DNA of 64,000 bases from Larkinella punicea (GCF_003334855.1 NZ_QOWE01000016.1:124001-188000); one strand, 5' to 3'. Positions 34,347 through 44,000 are shown, counted from the first letter of the stretch. A program made the numbers and translations. Notes: generated by a model from the letters alone, not told the origin.

Positions 34347-35093
34347 ATGAAAGAGGAAGTGGCGCTAATACCGGGCATTTACAACTATTGCGATTCTTGG
34401 TGTGAACGTTGCCCGTTTACGAAACGGTGTCAGAATTTTGCGTTACAATATCCCGACGGACTGAAGCAGCCGAACATGGACGCGGAAACGCTGGTGAAAC
34501 GGCTCATGGAAACGCTGGAACTGACCAAATCCTACGTTGACAAAGCCCGTCAGCAACGGCTGTTGCCCGAACACCGGGCCGTTGAACAGGAAACCAAAGC
34601 CGTTACATTCCAGACGGAAGGATCGGTTCGGAATCCGCTAACGGCCTTGTGTGACGAGTACCTGCGCCAGACGGCGGAATGGCTGAAGCAGGAAAAAGAT
34701 CTGCTCGAACAAGCCGGTCACCAACAAGCCTTTGAAACGAATCTGGGCTTGCGGACGGAGGCCGAAGTAACGTTGCTACTGAAAACGCTGAAAGATGCCT
34801 GGGAAACCCTCAAATGGTACCGAACGCTGATTCCGGTCAAAGTGGTTTCGGCTTTGCAGATCAATAACGGGATGACGCCGGATGCGGTTCTGAGGGCCTA
34901 TTTCAACGGAAAAGCGAAACTGGTGTTGGTCAGCATCGACTACTCGCTGAAGGCCTGGCACACCCTGCTGGAAAATTATCCCGAAAAAACCGATGATGTG
35001 CTGGACATGCTGATTCTGCTGGATCGCATCCGGCGGCAAATGGAAACCACCTTCCCGGAAGCCCGGCATTTCCGGCGACCGGGGCTGGATTAA
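34347..35093 (+). CDS. Unrecognised helical protein with an N-terminal four-cysteine cluster
   Basis: I do not recognise this 248-residue soluble protein. Near the N-terminus it has IYNYCDSWCERCPFTKRCQNF, with C15, C19, C22 and C28 (spacing CX3CX2CX5C), a likely zinc or iron-sulfur site. The first three cysteines have the spacing of radical-SAM enzymes, but the rest is mostly alpha-helical without a TIM-barrel pattern, so a radical SAM enzyme is unlikely. The central and C-terminal parts are amphipathic helices rich in Leu, Lys and Glu. It stands alone upstream of a secreted-protein gene on the same strand. Role unknown. Confidence 0.75.
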   Translation: MKEEVALIPGIYNYCDSWCERCPFTKRCQNFALQYPDGLKQPNMDAETLVKRLMETLELTKSYVDKARQQRLLPEHRAVEQETKAVTFQTEGSVRNPLTALCDEYLRQTAEWLKQEKDLLEQAGHQQAFETNLGLRTEAEVTLLLKTLKDAWETLKWYRTLIPVKVVSALQINNGMTPDAVLRAYFNGKAKLVLVSIDYSLKAWHTLLENYPEKTDDVLDMLILLDRIRRQMETTFPEARHFRRPGLD

Positions 35094-35164
35094 CCGGTTA
35101 ATCATTCCGGCTTCACAACCCGCCGAATGTCGCACTTGTACAATACCGGCACCGGGCAGACTGC

Positions 35165-35172
35165 TACTTTTG
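35165..35172 (+). promoter_or_regulatory. -7 promoter box of the duplicated secreted-protein gene
   Basis: TACTTTTG is an exact TAnnTTTG box and ends 20 nt before the chosen ATG at 35193. No good -33 TTTG is found at normal spacing. The box lies inside an upstream in-frame extension, which supports the downstream start. Confidence 0.5.
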
Positions 35173-35192
35173 ACTCGTCCATAAACTTCTGT

Positions 35193-35981
35193 ATGACGAT
35201 GAAAAAGCTGGTATTTCTGTTCTTCCTGGGTGTTCTGAGTGCTTTAATAGCCGACGAGCCGGTTAGCAAACTCAATGGTGCTTACCGCCAAACAACGTAT
35301 AAATTCGGAAAAATGACCGACTGGCGCACCCGCGACTCGGTCACGGTGATCAAGGTTTTTAAAGACGGTTACTGGTTTTCGGGCTGGTATGATGACAAAC
35401 GGCAGGGACGAAAGGCGTTCGATGGCGTCGGCGGAGGTACGTATGCGTTGAAAAACGGCAAATATCTGGAGAAAATCGCCTATTACTCTTGGGATTCAAC
35501 CGCCGTGGGCAGCGTGCTGGCGATGGATTATCAGGTTGATTCAAAGGCGTTTAAACAAACCGGCTTTCTGAACTCTGAAAAATATAAAAACTACGAAGTC
35601 AGTGAAATCGACGAACGAATAACCCCCAAAGAACCCCTGAAAAATAACGGACTGGAAGGCGTTTGGCTCATGCAGGAAGGAACCTGGGGCAAAACCCGCC
35701 TGGGAGAAGGACCGTATAAAGGCATCAGCGTCGTGAAGATTTTCAGTTATCCCCTGGTCGTGTATGCCTATTATAATCCAAAAACCGGCCAGTTTAACGG
35801 GGCAGGTGCCGGAACGTACCAGTACGATGGGAAGGTTTTGACCGAAACCAATGAATTTTTCTCCTGGGATCAGAGCCAGAAGGGCGTGAAAAACGAATTC
35901 AAGGTTACGAAGCAAGGCGAAACCTACCAGCAGGAAGGCTGGAAAGGCACGCTGCGGGAAGTATTCGCCCGAGCGAAGTAA
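35193..35981 (+). CDS. Secreted protein with two copies of a lipocalin-like domain
   Basis: This ~262-residue exported protein (signal peptide KKLVFLFFLGVLSALIA) is an internal duplication. The first half contains LNGAYRQ, VTVIKVFKDGYWFSGWYDD, GVGGGTYALKNGKYLEKIAYYSWD; the second half repeats the order as LEGVWLM, ISVVKIFSYPLVVYAYYN, GAGAGTYQYDGKVLTETNEFFSWD. The pattern resembles DUF4488-type beta-barrel proteins of Bacteroidota; no enzymatic motif is seen. Start 35199 (MKKL) is equally possible. Single-gene unit ahead of the guanidine-riboswitch locus. Function unknown. Confidence 0.78.
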   Translation: MTMKKLVFLFFLGVLSALIADEPVSKLNGAYRQTTYKFGKMTDWRTRDSVTVIKVFKDGYWFSGWYDDKRQGRKAFDGVGGGTYALKNGKYLEKIAYYSWDSTAVGSVLAMDYQVDSKAFKQTGFLNSEKYKNYEVSEIDERITPKEPLKNNGLEGVWLMQEGTWGKTRLGEGPYKGISVVKIFSYPLVVYAYYNPKTGQFNGAGAGTYQYDGKVLTETNEFFSWDQSQKGVKNEFKVTKQGETYQQEGWKGTLREVFARAK

Positions 35982-36053
35982 CCGATTCAGGGTGCGCCGG
36001 AACGCCCTAGTGATGATTGCAGGGAAGTAGGCCCCACTTTGAATAGAAAGTAC

Positions 36054-36061
36054 TACTTTTG
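36054..36061 (+). promoter_or_regulatory. -7 promoter box upstream of the guanidine riboswitch
   Basis: TACTTTTG fits TAnnTTTG and would start transcription near 36068, about 27 nt before the riboswitch hairpins. A TTTG at 36038-36041 is present but with only a 12-nt gap, too short for a standard -33 element. Confidence 0.5.
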
Positions 36062-36094
36062 CCGTGTCTTTTAAGGCGTGCTTTTAAGATAATA

Positions 36095-36138
36095 GAGGAC
36101 GACCTCACCATTGTGGGAAACGGATTCGGGACGGCCCG
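36095..36138 (+). promoter_or_regulatory. Guanidine-II (mini-ykkC) riboswitch
   Basis: Two short GC hairpins with the diagnostic ACGR loops stand in tandem: GAGG-ACGA-CCTC at 36095-36106 and CGGG-ACGG-CCCG at 36127-36138, with a 20-nt linker. The second hairpin ends 22 nt before the ATG of an SMR transporter of the guanidinium-exporter type. In the guanidine-II class, guanidinium stabilises pairing of the two ACGR loops and frees the ribosome site. Loop sequences, spacing and downstream gene all agree. A covariance-model hit would settle it. Confidence 0.88.
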
Positions 36139-36160
36139 GTTTATAAACAAAGGTTAAAGT

Positions 36161-36481
36161 ATGTCCTGGATTTATTTAGTTTTCGCTGGGCTGTTAGAGG
36201 TCGTTTGGGCCTACTCCATGAAACAGTCGGATGGTTTTACCCGCCTTATTCCATCCTTCATTACCATCGTTGCCATGATTGCCAGTTTTGGTTTGTTGGC
36301 CTTAGCAATGCGAACGTTACCACTGGGAACGGCCTACACCATCTGGACAGGCATTGGGGCCGTTGGCGCATTCATTCTTGGAATAGCCTTTCTGGGTGAA
36401 CAGGTGAGCGTTACGCGCATCGTAGCCGCCGTGTTGATTGTGGCCGGACTCGTTCTGATGAAACTGTCTTCGGGCCACTAA
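36161..36481 (+). CDS. gdx: SMR-family guanidinium exporter
   Basis: This 106-residue inner-membrane protein has four transmembrane helices and belongs to the SugE/Gdx branch of the small multidrug resistance family. The essential glutamate is E13 in [14 protein letters not shown], and the branch marker is [19 protein letters not shown]. Gdx proteins export guanidinium in exchange for protons as homodimers. The guanidine-II riboswitch directly upstream supports this over a drug-efflux role. It is followed by a terminator-like hairpin, so it is likely monocistronic. Confidence 0.93.
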   Translation: MSWIYLVFAGLLEVVWAYSMKQSDGFTRLIPSFITIVAMIASFGLLALAMRTLPLGTAYTIWTGIGAVGAFILGIAFLGEQVSVTRIVAAVLIVAGLVLMKLSSGH

Positions 36482-36491
36482 GAACTGAAAA

Positions 36492-36529
36492 CCAGCCAGA
36501 TACCAAGCGACTGTCCTGGGTCTGGCTGG
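36492..36529 (+). terminator. Terminator-like hairpin after gdx
   Basis: A 9-bp stem pairs 36492-36500 (CCAGCCAGA) with 36521-36529. It lies 10 bp after the gdx stop, and 39 bp before the stop of the convergent amidohydrolase gene. The following sequence is AAATAAAATT rather than a T-run, so strength is uncertain. Confidence 0.5.
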
Positions 36530-36568
36530 AAATAAAATTCAAACGGAGACACGACCCCAATTCCCGGC

Positions 36569-38200
36569 TTATTCCTGCGGTTTTCCGCCCGATAACTTGC
36601 CCGCTTTCGGAGCCACACCGGGCTGCGTGATTTCGAAGTTTTCTTTCACTTTGGCATCGGCCACGATCTTTTTCACATCGTCCAGCAGTTTTTTAGCGTC
36701 GTAGACAATTCCGTCTTTCACGGTGTATTTCACCCCGCCGACCCGCGTCACTTCATTTTTGTCGTTCAGGTGAATCGCACCGGTACCGTACAGAACCTTC
36801 AGGTTAGCCAGCGGATTTTCTTCGGTAATCACGAAATCAGCCAGCTTGCCGACTTCCACGGAACCAATCTGATCGGCCATCCCGAGTGCTTCAGCGCCTT
36901 TCAGCGTGGCCGCCCGGATGACTTCGAGCGGGTGAAAACCGGCTTCGCGCAGCAGTTCCAGTTCGCGGATGTAGGCAAACCCGTAGAGCTGGTAAATGAA
37001 CCCGGAATCGGAACCCGCCGTAACGCGGCCACCCCGGTTTTTATATTCGTTTATAAACGCCATCCAGAGCTGGTAGTTGCGTTTCCAGGTTACCTCCTGC
37101 TCCGTTCCCCAGTTGTGCCAGTAGGAACCGTGCGAAATCCGGCTGGGGCCGTAAAACCGCCAGAGGGCCGGGAGTGTATATTCGTCGTGCCATTCGGCCC
37201 GGCGGGCCAGCATCAGTTCGCGGTTGGCTTCGTAGATGTTGAACGTCGGGTCGATGGTGAAATCGAGCGCAATCAGTTCGTCCATCACCTTGTTCCACTT
37301 TTCCGTTCCGGGTTTAGCAGCTTGTTGCCAGAGTTTGCCGGCTTCCTCGAAGCGGTTTTGTTCGTTGTTGTAATTGTAATCAGCGGGATAGCTCTGAATG
37401 GTCTTGTCTTCAAACAGCGCTTCGGGCAATCCATACCAGTGTTCCATCGACGTCAGACCGGCTTTGGCCGTCGCCAGGGCGTTCATCCGGGCCACTTCCA
37501 GTTGGGCGTGGTGGCAGGCCGAGCGCAGGCCCAGTTTTTTGTTTTCTTCCAGAGCCGCCTTGAACACTTCCGGTTCAGCCCCAAAAAACTTGATGCCATC
37601 GGCTCCTTTTTTAGCGTTCTCGCGCACCCAGGCGCGGGCTTGTTCCGGCGTCGAAATGATTTCTTTGGCTCCCATGCCAAACGACGTATAGGCTTTGATG
37701 CGCGGGGCCGTAATTTCGTTGCGCTCGCTTTTGCCCCGATGGTCGAGCACCCAGTCGAGGCCGTTGCCCGCCGACGGGTCGCGAATGGTGGTGATGCCGT
37801 GGCCGAGCCACAGCTTGAAAACGTATTCGGAGGGCGTTCCCTGCGCCTTGCCGCCAATGTGGCCGTGCATATCGACAAAACCGGGCATCAAATACATGCC
37901 TTCGCAATTCAGTTCTTTGTCGCCCGCACCGGCCTGCGGACGTCGGGCCGCGTCGATCGGAACACCGGGATAGCCGACCTGCCGGATCTGGGTGATGCGG
38001 TTTTTCTCCACCACAATGTCGACCGGACCCATCGGGGGCGCACCGGTGCTGTTGATGAGCGTAACGCCCCGGATGATGAGTCGTTTGTGGGGGCCATCGC
38101 CTTCGTTGCGGGCGGGGGCATTGGTGACCTGGGCCTGTAGGCGGGAAAGGGAAACGAGGACGACGACGAACGTGAACAGTCGGGTAAAAACGCGGTTCAT
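36569..38200 (-). CDS. Exported amidohydrolase-superfamily protein
   Basis: This 543-residue protein has a signal peptide (MNRVFTRLFTFVVVLVSLSRLQAQ) followed by a metal-dependent hydrolase of the imidazolonepropionase-like type. The metal-binding HxH is in MPGFVDMHGHIGG; further ligands are likely in SACHHAQLEVAR, SMEHWYGLP and the aspartate in VTAGSDSGF, with the closing GVEALGMADQIGSVEVGKLADFVI-like segment typical for the superfamily. I used the ATG at 38200; an upstream TTG gives an implausible leader. Probable periplasmic peptidase or amidase; substrate unknown. Confidence 0.86.
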   Translation of the reverse strand: MNRVFTRLFTFVVVLVSLSRLQAQVTNAPARNEGDGPHKRLIIRGVTLINSTGAPPMGPVDIVVEKNRITQIRQVGYPGVPIDAARRPQAGAGDKELNCEGMYLMPGFVDMHGHIGGKAQGTPSEYVFKLWLGHGITTIRDPSAGNGLDWVLDHRGKSERNEITAPRIKAYTSFGMGAKEIISTPEQARAWVRENAKKGADGIKFFGAEPEVFKAALEENKKLGLRSACHHAQLEVARMNALATAKAGLTSMEHWYGLPEALFEDKTIQSYPADYNYNNEQNRFEEAGKLWQQAAKPGTEKWNKVMDELIALDFTIDPTFNIYEANRELMLARRAEWHDEYTLPALWRFYGPSRISHGSYWHNWGTEQEVTWKRNYQLWMAFINEYKNRGGRVTAGSDSGFIYQLYGFAYIRELELLREAGFHPLEVIRAATLKGAEALGMADQIGSVEVGKLADFVITEENPLANLKVLYGTGAIHLNDKNEVTRVGGVKYTVKDGIVYDAKKLLDDVKKIVADAKVKENFEITQPGVAPKAGKLSGGKPQE

Positions 38201-38466
38201 ACCGTAAGGATGGGGTTGATGAATCAGCAGAGTAAGCAAGATACAGAGTTTGTTGGTACATTTGATTTTCGGAAACACGGTTTTCGCCGTCAACCGGAAA
38301 AAGCTGTGATTCAGATAAATATTGAAAGATAAAGTACAAATTATTCCGGATCAGATGCCCCAAAGGCAAACAACTCACCGTAGGCGACGTTTTACAAAAA
38401 ACCATTTTCCGATCCTTCACCGGCCCGACGATTTGGCCCCGGTAATCGGATGACTGTTACGCTCTT

Positions 38467-39243
38467 ATGAAAAAAAATCTTTTTAGCTGCGTGTTGCTCC
38501 TCACACTCGCAGCCTGCTCGTCCGACAACAGCAAGGAAGCGGACCCCACCACGGCGAAAGCCGAACCGCTTTACACGCTGATTTTCCTCGACAAGTCCGT
38601 CAGCGTCAATGCCAACAAAGCCTTTGTGTCCCAGAAATACCAGGGTGCGGTCAACGAGATCATCGAGCAAAACATCCGCAACAAGGGCGATAAACTCGAC
38701 GTCTATTTCATCCACGAAAACACCTCGAAAGCCCGCGCGTTGTCGGTGACCGCCCGCTCCGAAATGGAGGACGTCAGCAGTGCCAACGCCACCGACCGCG
38801 AAGCCGCCCAAACCAGTTTCGATTTGTCGCTGGGCCGCGAAAAAGCCGCCATCCGCCAGCGCGTTTTGCAGCAACTGGCCGCACCGAACGCGTCGTCGTC
38901 GAACAAAGAAACCGACATTTGGGCCAGTTTGCCCGTAATTGCCAAAGCCAACGAGAGCGGTGCCACCGTCAAAGTGTATTACCTCAGCGACATGGTCGAG
39001 AGCGTATACAGTGCCGGACGACGGGATTTTCACAAAACGCCCCCCAAAGACAATGCGCAGGCAGATAGCTGGGCCAAAGCTGATGCCGAACAATTGAAAC
39101 GCTACACGATTGGAAGTCCGGAGGTGTCGATGGTTCTGCCGTTTGCGCCGAATGCGTCGGTGAAAGAAAACAATCCGGCCGTGACGCAGTATTGGCAAAC
39201 GTTGTTTCAGGAATTGGGCGCGGGCAACGTGGAAGAACAATGA
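38467..39243 (+). CDS. Lipoprotein with a possible vWA/MIDAS motif
   Basis: This 258-residue protein has a lipoprotein signal with lipobox LAAC (Cys at 17), so it is tethered to a membrane. After a short linker, LYTLIFLDKSVSVNAN gives D42-x-S44-x-S46, the DxSxS metal-ion-dependent adhesion site of von Willebrand A domains, and further alternating strands and helices follow (LDVYFIHENT, VKVYYLSDMVE), consistent with a Rossmann-like vWA fold. The remaining MIDAS Thr/Asp cannot be fixed by eye. It is convergent with cheB (14-bp gap). The cellular role is unknown. Confidence 0.72.
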   Translation: MKKNLFSCVLLLTLAACSSDNSKEADPTTAKAEPLYTLIFLDKSVSVNANKAFVSQKYQGAVNEIIEQNIRNKGDKLDVYFIHENTSKARALSVTARSEMEDVSSANATDREAAQTSFDLSLGREKAAIRQRVLQQLAAPNASSSNKETDIWASLPVIAKANESGATVKVYYLSDMVESVYSAGRRDFHKTPPKDNAQADSWAKADAEQLKRYTIGSPEVSMVLPFAPNASVKENNPAVTQYWQTLFQELGAGNVEEQ

Positions 39244-39257
39244 AAACCGGTTTTCGC

Positions 39258-39848
39258 TTAGTTGACCCGGCTGAGCGAATTGATAAAAACCGCCATCTCT
39301 TCGACATCCAACACCCGGTCGATGGGGGCATTCTGGATGGCGTGCTGGGGCATAAAAGCGGCCTGAGCGGTTTCCGGTTTTTGGGCAATAAGGACTCCTC
39401 CCCTCGCTTTAATGAGATTCAATCCGGCGGTGCCGTCGGCGTTGGCACCTGAAAGAAGAATCCCGACCAGCGAAGAACCGTAGACATCGGCGGCCGATTC
39501 AAACGTCACATCCAGCGAGGGACGGCTGTAGTTTACCTTCTCGGAATCATCAAGCGAAAACACTTCGTCTTTTTCAATCAAAAGATGATAATCCGCCGGC
39601 GCCAGGTAGATGGTGCCGGGAACCACCGGATCTTTGTCTTCGACTTCTTGTACCCGAATTGTTGTTCGGGAAGACAACAGATCGGCCAGCGACGAATCCG
39701 TCGAATTCTTGCGGTGCAGAACGATCATAATAACCAACGACAAGGGAGACGATAAGGCAGGAAGTAGTTTTAACAACACTTCGATGCTCCCGGCCGAACC
39801 GCCGATAACGACGGCTTTACAGGCATTGATCAGCTTATTTTCCGCCAT
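39258..39848 (-). CDS. CheB-type protein-glutamate methylesterase domain protein
   Basis: This 196-residue protein consists only of a CheB C-terminal methylesterase domain, without the usual receiver domain. The catalytic triad is visible as S18 (VIGGSAGSIE), H45 (MIVLHRKNS) and D138 (LLSGANADGT). Normally CheB removes methyl groups from chemoreceptors, but no chemoreceptor or CheA is nearby. The 5' end overlaps cheR by 19 bp, and the operon carries sensor kinases, so this may be a sensory-adaptation or CheB/CheR/kinase module rather than flagellar chemotaxis. Confidence 0.9.
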   Translation of the reverse strand: MAENKLINACKAVVIGGSAGSIEVLLKLLPALSSPLSLVIMIVLHRKNSTDSSLADLLSSRTTIRVQEVEDKDPVVPGTIYLAPADYHLLIEKDEVFSLDDSEKVNYSRPSLDVTFESAADVYGSSLVGILLSGANADGTAGLNLIKARGGVLIAQKPETAQAAFMPQHAIQNAPIDRVLDVEEMAVFINSLSRVN

Positions 39849-40639
39849 ATTTTTTCTTTATTCAACTGCCGGTATTTTGCTTTAATCGATGAGAAATTCA
39901 ACGTTTCTTTCGAGCCTAACGCCAGATAACCAAGCGTTCCGATGCTTTCGTCAAACAGGTTTAAGGTGCGCTCCTGCAACTGTTTATCAAAGTAGATCAA
40001 TACGTTGCGGCAGAGAATGAGATCGAACTCATTAAAAGACCGGTCAGAGACTAAATTGTGCGTCGAAAAGATCATTTTCTCGGCTAATGATTCGTCAAAT
40101 TTAACCTGCCCGTATTGCGCGGTATAATACGCCGAAAAGTCGTTTTTTCCGCCCGATTCGATGTAATTTTCGGAGTACTGTTTCATTTGAACCAACGGAA
40201 AAACCCCTCGGCGCGCTTTTTCAAGAACCTGCGGGTTTAAATCCGTCGCATACAGCAGGGATTTGTGGAGCAAATTGGCTTCTTTCAACACAATCGCCAT
40301 CGAAAACACTTCTTCCCCGGTCGAACAGCCCGCGTGCCAGATCCGGATGAACGGTTTGGCCGCCAGGGTCGGTATGATTTCCGTTCGCAGTGCCTTATAA
40401 AACAGCGGGTCCCGGAACATTTCAGTAACTGTTACCGTCAACCCTTCAATCACCCGTTTCAGGTAACCCGGATCGGACTTCAGGCGGTATCGAAACTCGG
40501 CAAAACTGGGGAATTTATCCAGCAGAAATAACCGGCTAATCCGGCGTTTCAACGATGCCCGCGCATAGTTGGTGAAGTCATAACCGTATACTTCAAACAG
40601 ATCATTCAACACCAGATCAATATCAGCCTCCTCAATCAT
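39830..40639 (-). CDS. CheR-type protein-glutamate methyltransferase
   Basis: This 269-residue protein has the all-helical CheR N-terminal domain (YGYDFTNYARASLKRRISRLF) and the SAM-dependent methyltransferase domain with IRIWHAGCSTGEEVFSMAIVL, LYATDLNPQVLEKARRGVF and FDLILCRNVLIYFD. The ATG at 40639 was chosen; 36 in-frame codons before it overlap the receiver gene and are not family-like. It works as a pair with the overlapping cheB. Target proteins are unknown because no MCP is present in the window. Confidence 0.92.
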   Translation of the reverse strand: MIEEADIDLVLNDLFEVYGYDFTNYARASLKRRISRLFLLDKFPSFAEFRYRLKSDPGYLKRVIEGLTVTVTEMFRDPLFYKALRTEIIPTLAAKPFIRIWHAGCSTGEEVFSMAIVLKEANLLHKSLLYATDLNPQVLEKARRGVFPLVQMKQYSENYIESGGKNDFSAYYTAQYGQVKFDESLAEKMIFSTHNLVSDRSFNEFDLILCRNVLIYFDKQLQERTLNLFDESIGTLGYLALGSKETLNFSSIKAKYRQLNKEKIWRKIS

Positions 40640-40649
40640 CCTCCAGTGA

Positions 40650-41015
40650 TTAAACACGTGACAGCAGTTGCAACAACCGATCGACATCCACCGGTTTCGA
40701 AATATAATCCGTGGCACCGGCCCGCAGGCATTTTTCCCGATCGCCAACCATGGCCTGCGCCGTCACCGAAAAAATGGGTGTTTTGGCTCTCTTTTCGATG
40801 TTTTTGATGCGCGGAATGGCTTCATAGCCGTCCATTTCCGGCATCATCATATCGATCAGAATCACGTCCACCTCTTCGTCGGTTTTCAGGAGGTCGAGGG
40901 CATCCTGTGCGTTCGTACACGAAATACAATCGAAGGCTTTCGCCCGTAACGTAGCGCTCAGGGCAAAAATATTCCGTGAATCGTCATCAATGATCAATAC
41001 CCTTTTTTTACTCAT
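40650..41015 (-). CDS. Stand-alone response regulator receiver
   Basis: This 121-residue CheY-like protein is one receiver domain with the acidic pocket D10-D12 region (VLIIDDDSRNIF), the phospho-acceptor D55 in VILIDMMMPEMDG, the switch Thr/Ser in FSVTAQAM and the conserved Lys in YISKPVD. It lacks an output domain. It lies 10 bp upstream of cheR and 45 bp downstream of the large hybrid kinase, whose third receiver is very similar to it (both have MMMP.MDGYE and AM.GDREKC.AGA.DYI.KPVD), suggesting a duplication. Confidence 0.93.
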   Translation of the reverse strand: MSKKRVLIIDDDSRNIFALSATLRAKAFDCISCTNAQDALDLLKTDEEVDVILIDMMMPEMDGYEAIPRIKNIEKRAKTPIFSVTAQAMVGDREKCLRAGATDYISKPVDVDRLLQLLSRV

Positions 41016-41060
41016 GATCTCCTTTTTATTGAATTCTGTTCATCCCGTGAATGGCCCGTT

Positions 41061-44000
41061 TCAGGAACGCTCGTAGAGCCAGACCCGCAACAGAGACATC
41101 AGTTGGTCGATGTCCACCGGCTTGGTGATGTAATCGGATGCCCCCGCCTGAATACACTTTTCCCGGTCGCCGGTCATGGCTTTGGCCGTCACGGCAATAA
41201 CCGGCAGGTTCTTCCACTGGTAGTTCTCCCGGATTTTTTTAGCGGTTTCATAACCGTCCATCTGCGGCATCATCATATCCAATAAAACGACATCGATCGC
41301 CGGGTATTCCTGTAATTTCTGAAACGCTTCTTTTCCATCCAGCGCCGTGATGACGTTCATTTTATAATTCTCCAGGGCCTTCGAAAGCGAGAAGATATTC
41401 CGCACGTCGTCGTCGGCAATCAGTACGGTTTTGTTGGCAAGAACCTGACTCAAAGCACCCAGTTTTTTATAATCGCTGTGTACCGAATCTGTTTTTTTCG
41501 TGTCTTCTACCAGATGCAGAAAAAGCGATACCTCATCCAGCATCCGCTGGTACGAATGGGCGGTTTTTATAATAATAGAGTCGGCGTATTTTTTGATTTT
41601 TAATTCCTCGGCTAATGACAGACTTTTGCCGGTAAAGATGATGATCGGCAGATTTTCCAAACCCGGATTTTTCTTGGCTTCTTCCAGCGTTTCATAGGCT
41701 TTTACATCCGGAATGCCCATATCCAGAATCACGCAGTCAATTTCGTCGATCTGCAAGGCATTGACGCCTTCAGACACGTTGCTTCTCAATTCCGAATGGA
41801 TGTTAAAGGTCTCCAGAAAGTAGGCCAGGGCCTTGGCGTGTCGTGGATTATCTTCAATAATCAGCACCTTTTTACTCGTCCGGTTCAATACGTATTCAAT
41901 CTTTTTAAATACTTCATGCATTTGCTCAAACGCCACCGGTTTATCCACAAAATCGACGGCACCTTTCAGCAAGCTTTCGTTCTTTAATTTGTGCGACGAC
42001 ATGATGTGAACCGGAATGTGCCGGGTTTGCGGATCGGCTTTCAGCGCATCCATTACCTGCCAGCCGCTCATGATGGGCAACTGAATATCCAGCAAAATAC
42101 CGAGCGGTTTGTAGATACCCGCCAGTTTCAGTCCTTCGTCCCCCCGAACAGCCACGATGCCTTTGTACCCTTTCCGGCGGGAATAATCGAGCAGCGATCT
42201 GGCAAAGTTCGTGTCGTCTTCCACAATCAGAATGGTTTTATCCCGCTCCGTAATGGTATTCCGGTCGTCGGGAATGCTTTCTGGAATGGTGGTACTGAGG
42301 TATTTGTTCGCCGGCTCGGCTTCTTTAACCGGCATCGGCTCCGGGCTGCGGGTTACATACGGGGCTGGACTTCCCGAAATCGCATCCGACGGTTTGCCTG
42401 TCAGGGGAATATTCACGGTGAACTCACTCCCCTCATTCACTTTACTGGAAAGTACAATTTCGCCACCCAGCAGTTTTGCCAGTTCGCGGCTGATGGACAG
42501 GCCCAAACCGGTTCCGCCGTACTTTCGTTTGGTGGAGCCATCGGCTTGCTGAAACGCTTCAAAAATAAGCTGCTGTTTTTCGGGCGGAATCCCAATCCCG
42601 GTGTCTTTCACCACAAAACTGAGCGTCGAATCCGTCGGAGTCAATCGTTTTACAGTCAGTGTGATACCGCCTTTTGAGGTAAACTTGAGCGCATTGGAAA
42701 TCAGGTTTTTCAGAATCTGCCCCAGTCGCATTTTATCGGTTTCAATGACCGAAGGCACATTTTTCTCAACGGTAATGGTAAAGTCCAGGCCCTTCTCTTT
42801 CGCCAGCGGAGCAAACAGCGCCTGAAGCTCATCGGTTATTTCAGGAATCGAAACGTCCAGGTATTCGAGCTTCATCTGACCGGCTTCGATCTTGGAAAGA
42901 TCCAGAATTTCGTCGATCAGCCCCAGCAAGCCGTTGCCAGACGACTGAATCACTTTGGCGTAGTCGATCTGGTCGTCCGACAGATTTTCCTCGTTGTTCT
43001 CGGCCAATAACCGGCTCAGGAGCAGAATCGAGTTGAGGGGCGTCCGGAGTTCGTGCGACATATTGGCCAGAAACTCCGACTTATACCGCGTCGTCAGCTC
43101 CAGTTCTTCGGCTTTCCGCTGGATTTCTTCATTCTTTTCTTCCAGCAGGAAGCTCCGTTCTTCCAGTTCGGCGTTGGTTTGCTGCAATTCTTCCTGCTGC
43201 ACCCGCAATTCCTCTTCCGAAGCCTGAAGCTTCAGCGATTGCGCTTCCAGTTCCGCGTTGACGTTTTCCAGTTCATTGTGCTGGGCCTGCAATTCCTCCG
43301 ACTGGGCCTGCGTTTCTTCCAGGAAGTTCTGCAACTTCGCGTAATCCAGCGCGGCATTGACCCCGATGGCGATGGTTTCCAGATTGGCTTCTAGAAACTC
43401 GACCTCCAACGTATCCGGTTTTTTCAACAGCCCGATCTCGATCACGCCAATACACCGGTACGCATACACCAGCGGAACGATGACCAGGGCGACGGGGGGC
43501 GTGTTTCCCAGCGACGAATTGACGCTGATATACTGCGGTGGAAGATCGTGAATAATCACCGGTTTTTGGCTTTTAATCACCTCGCCGATCAGCCCTTCCC
43601 CAATCCTGACGCTAGCCGGTGCCTGGGTTGCCGCATAGGTTCCGGCCAGTTTAAAGCTGGAATCATCATCAATAATGTAGACTGTACCAATGGGTGCGTT
43701 GATGTAGCTGGTCAGCGTGGCAATTAGGTTGTTCGCCAGTTTTTCCAGATCGCGCTCGCCCCGGATGGCTTCATTGAGTTGAACCGTTCCGGCTTGTAGC
43801 CAGTTTCTATTTTTTAAATCCGTAAACGTTGTTTCCAGCGACTCGGCCATCTTATTGAGCGCTTTGGCAATTTGGCCCAGTTCATCGTCCTGGTTATCCT
43901 GGCTCCGGGCCGCATAATTTCCGTCGGCAATGTCGGAGGTAATGTCTTCCATGACAGAAATCCGCTCGGCGGTTTCCCGGTATTTTTCTTCAGCCCGTAT

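Noticed and set aside
34347-35093. Radical SAM enzyme
   Set aside because: Only the CX3CX2C spacing agrees; the protein is helical and lacks a TIM barrel pattern and the GGE-type motif.
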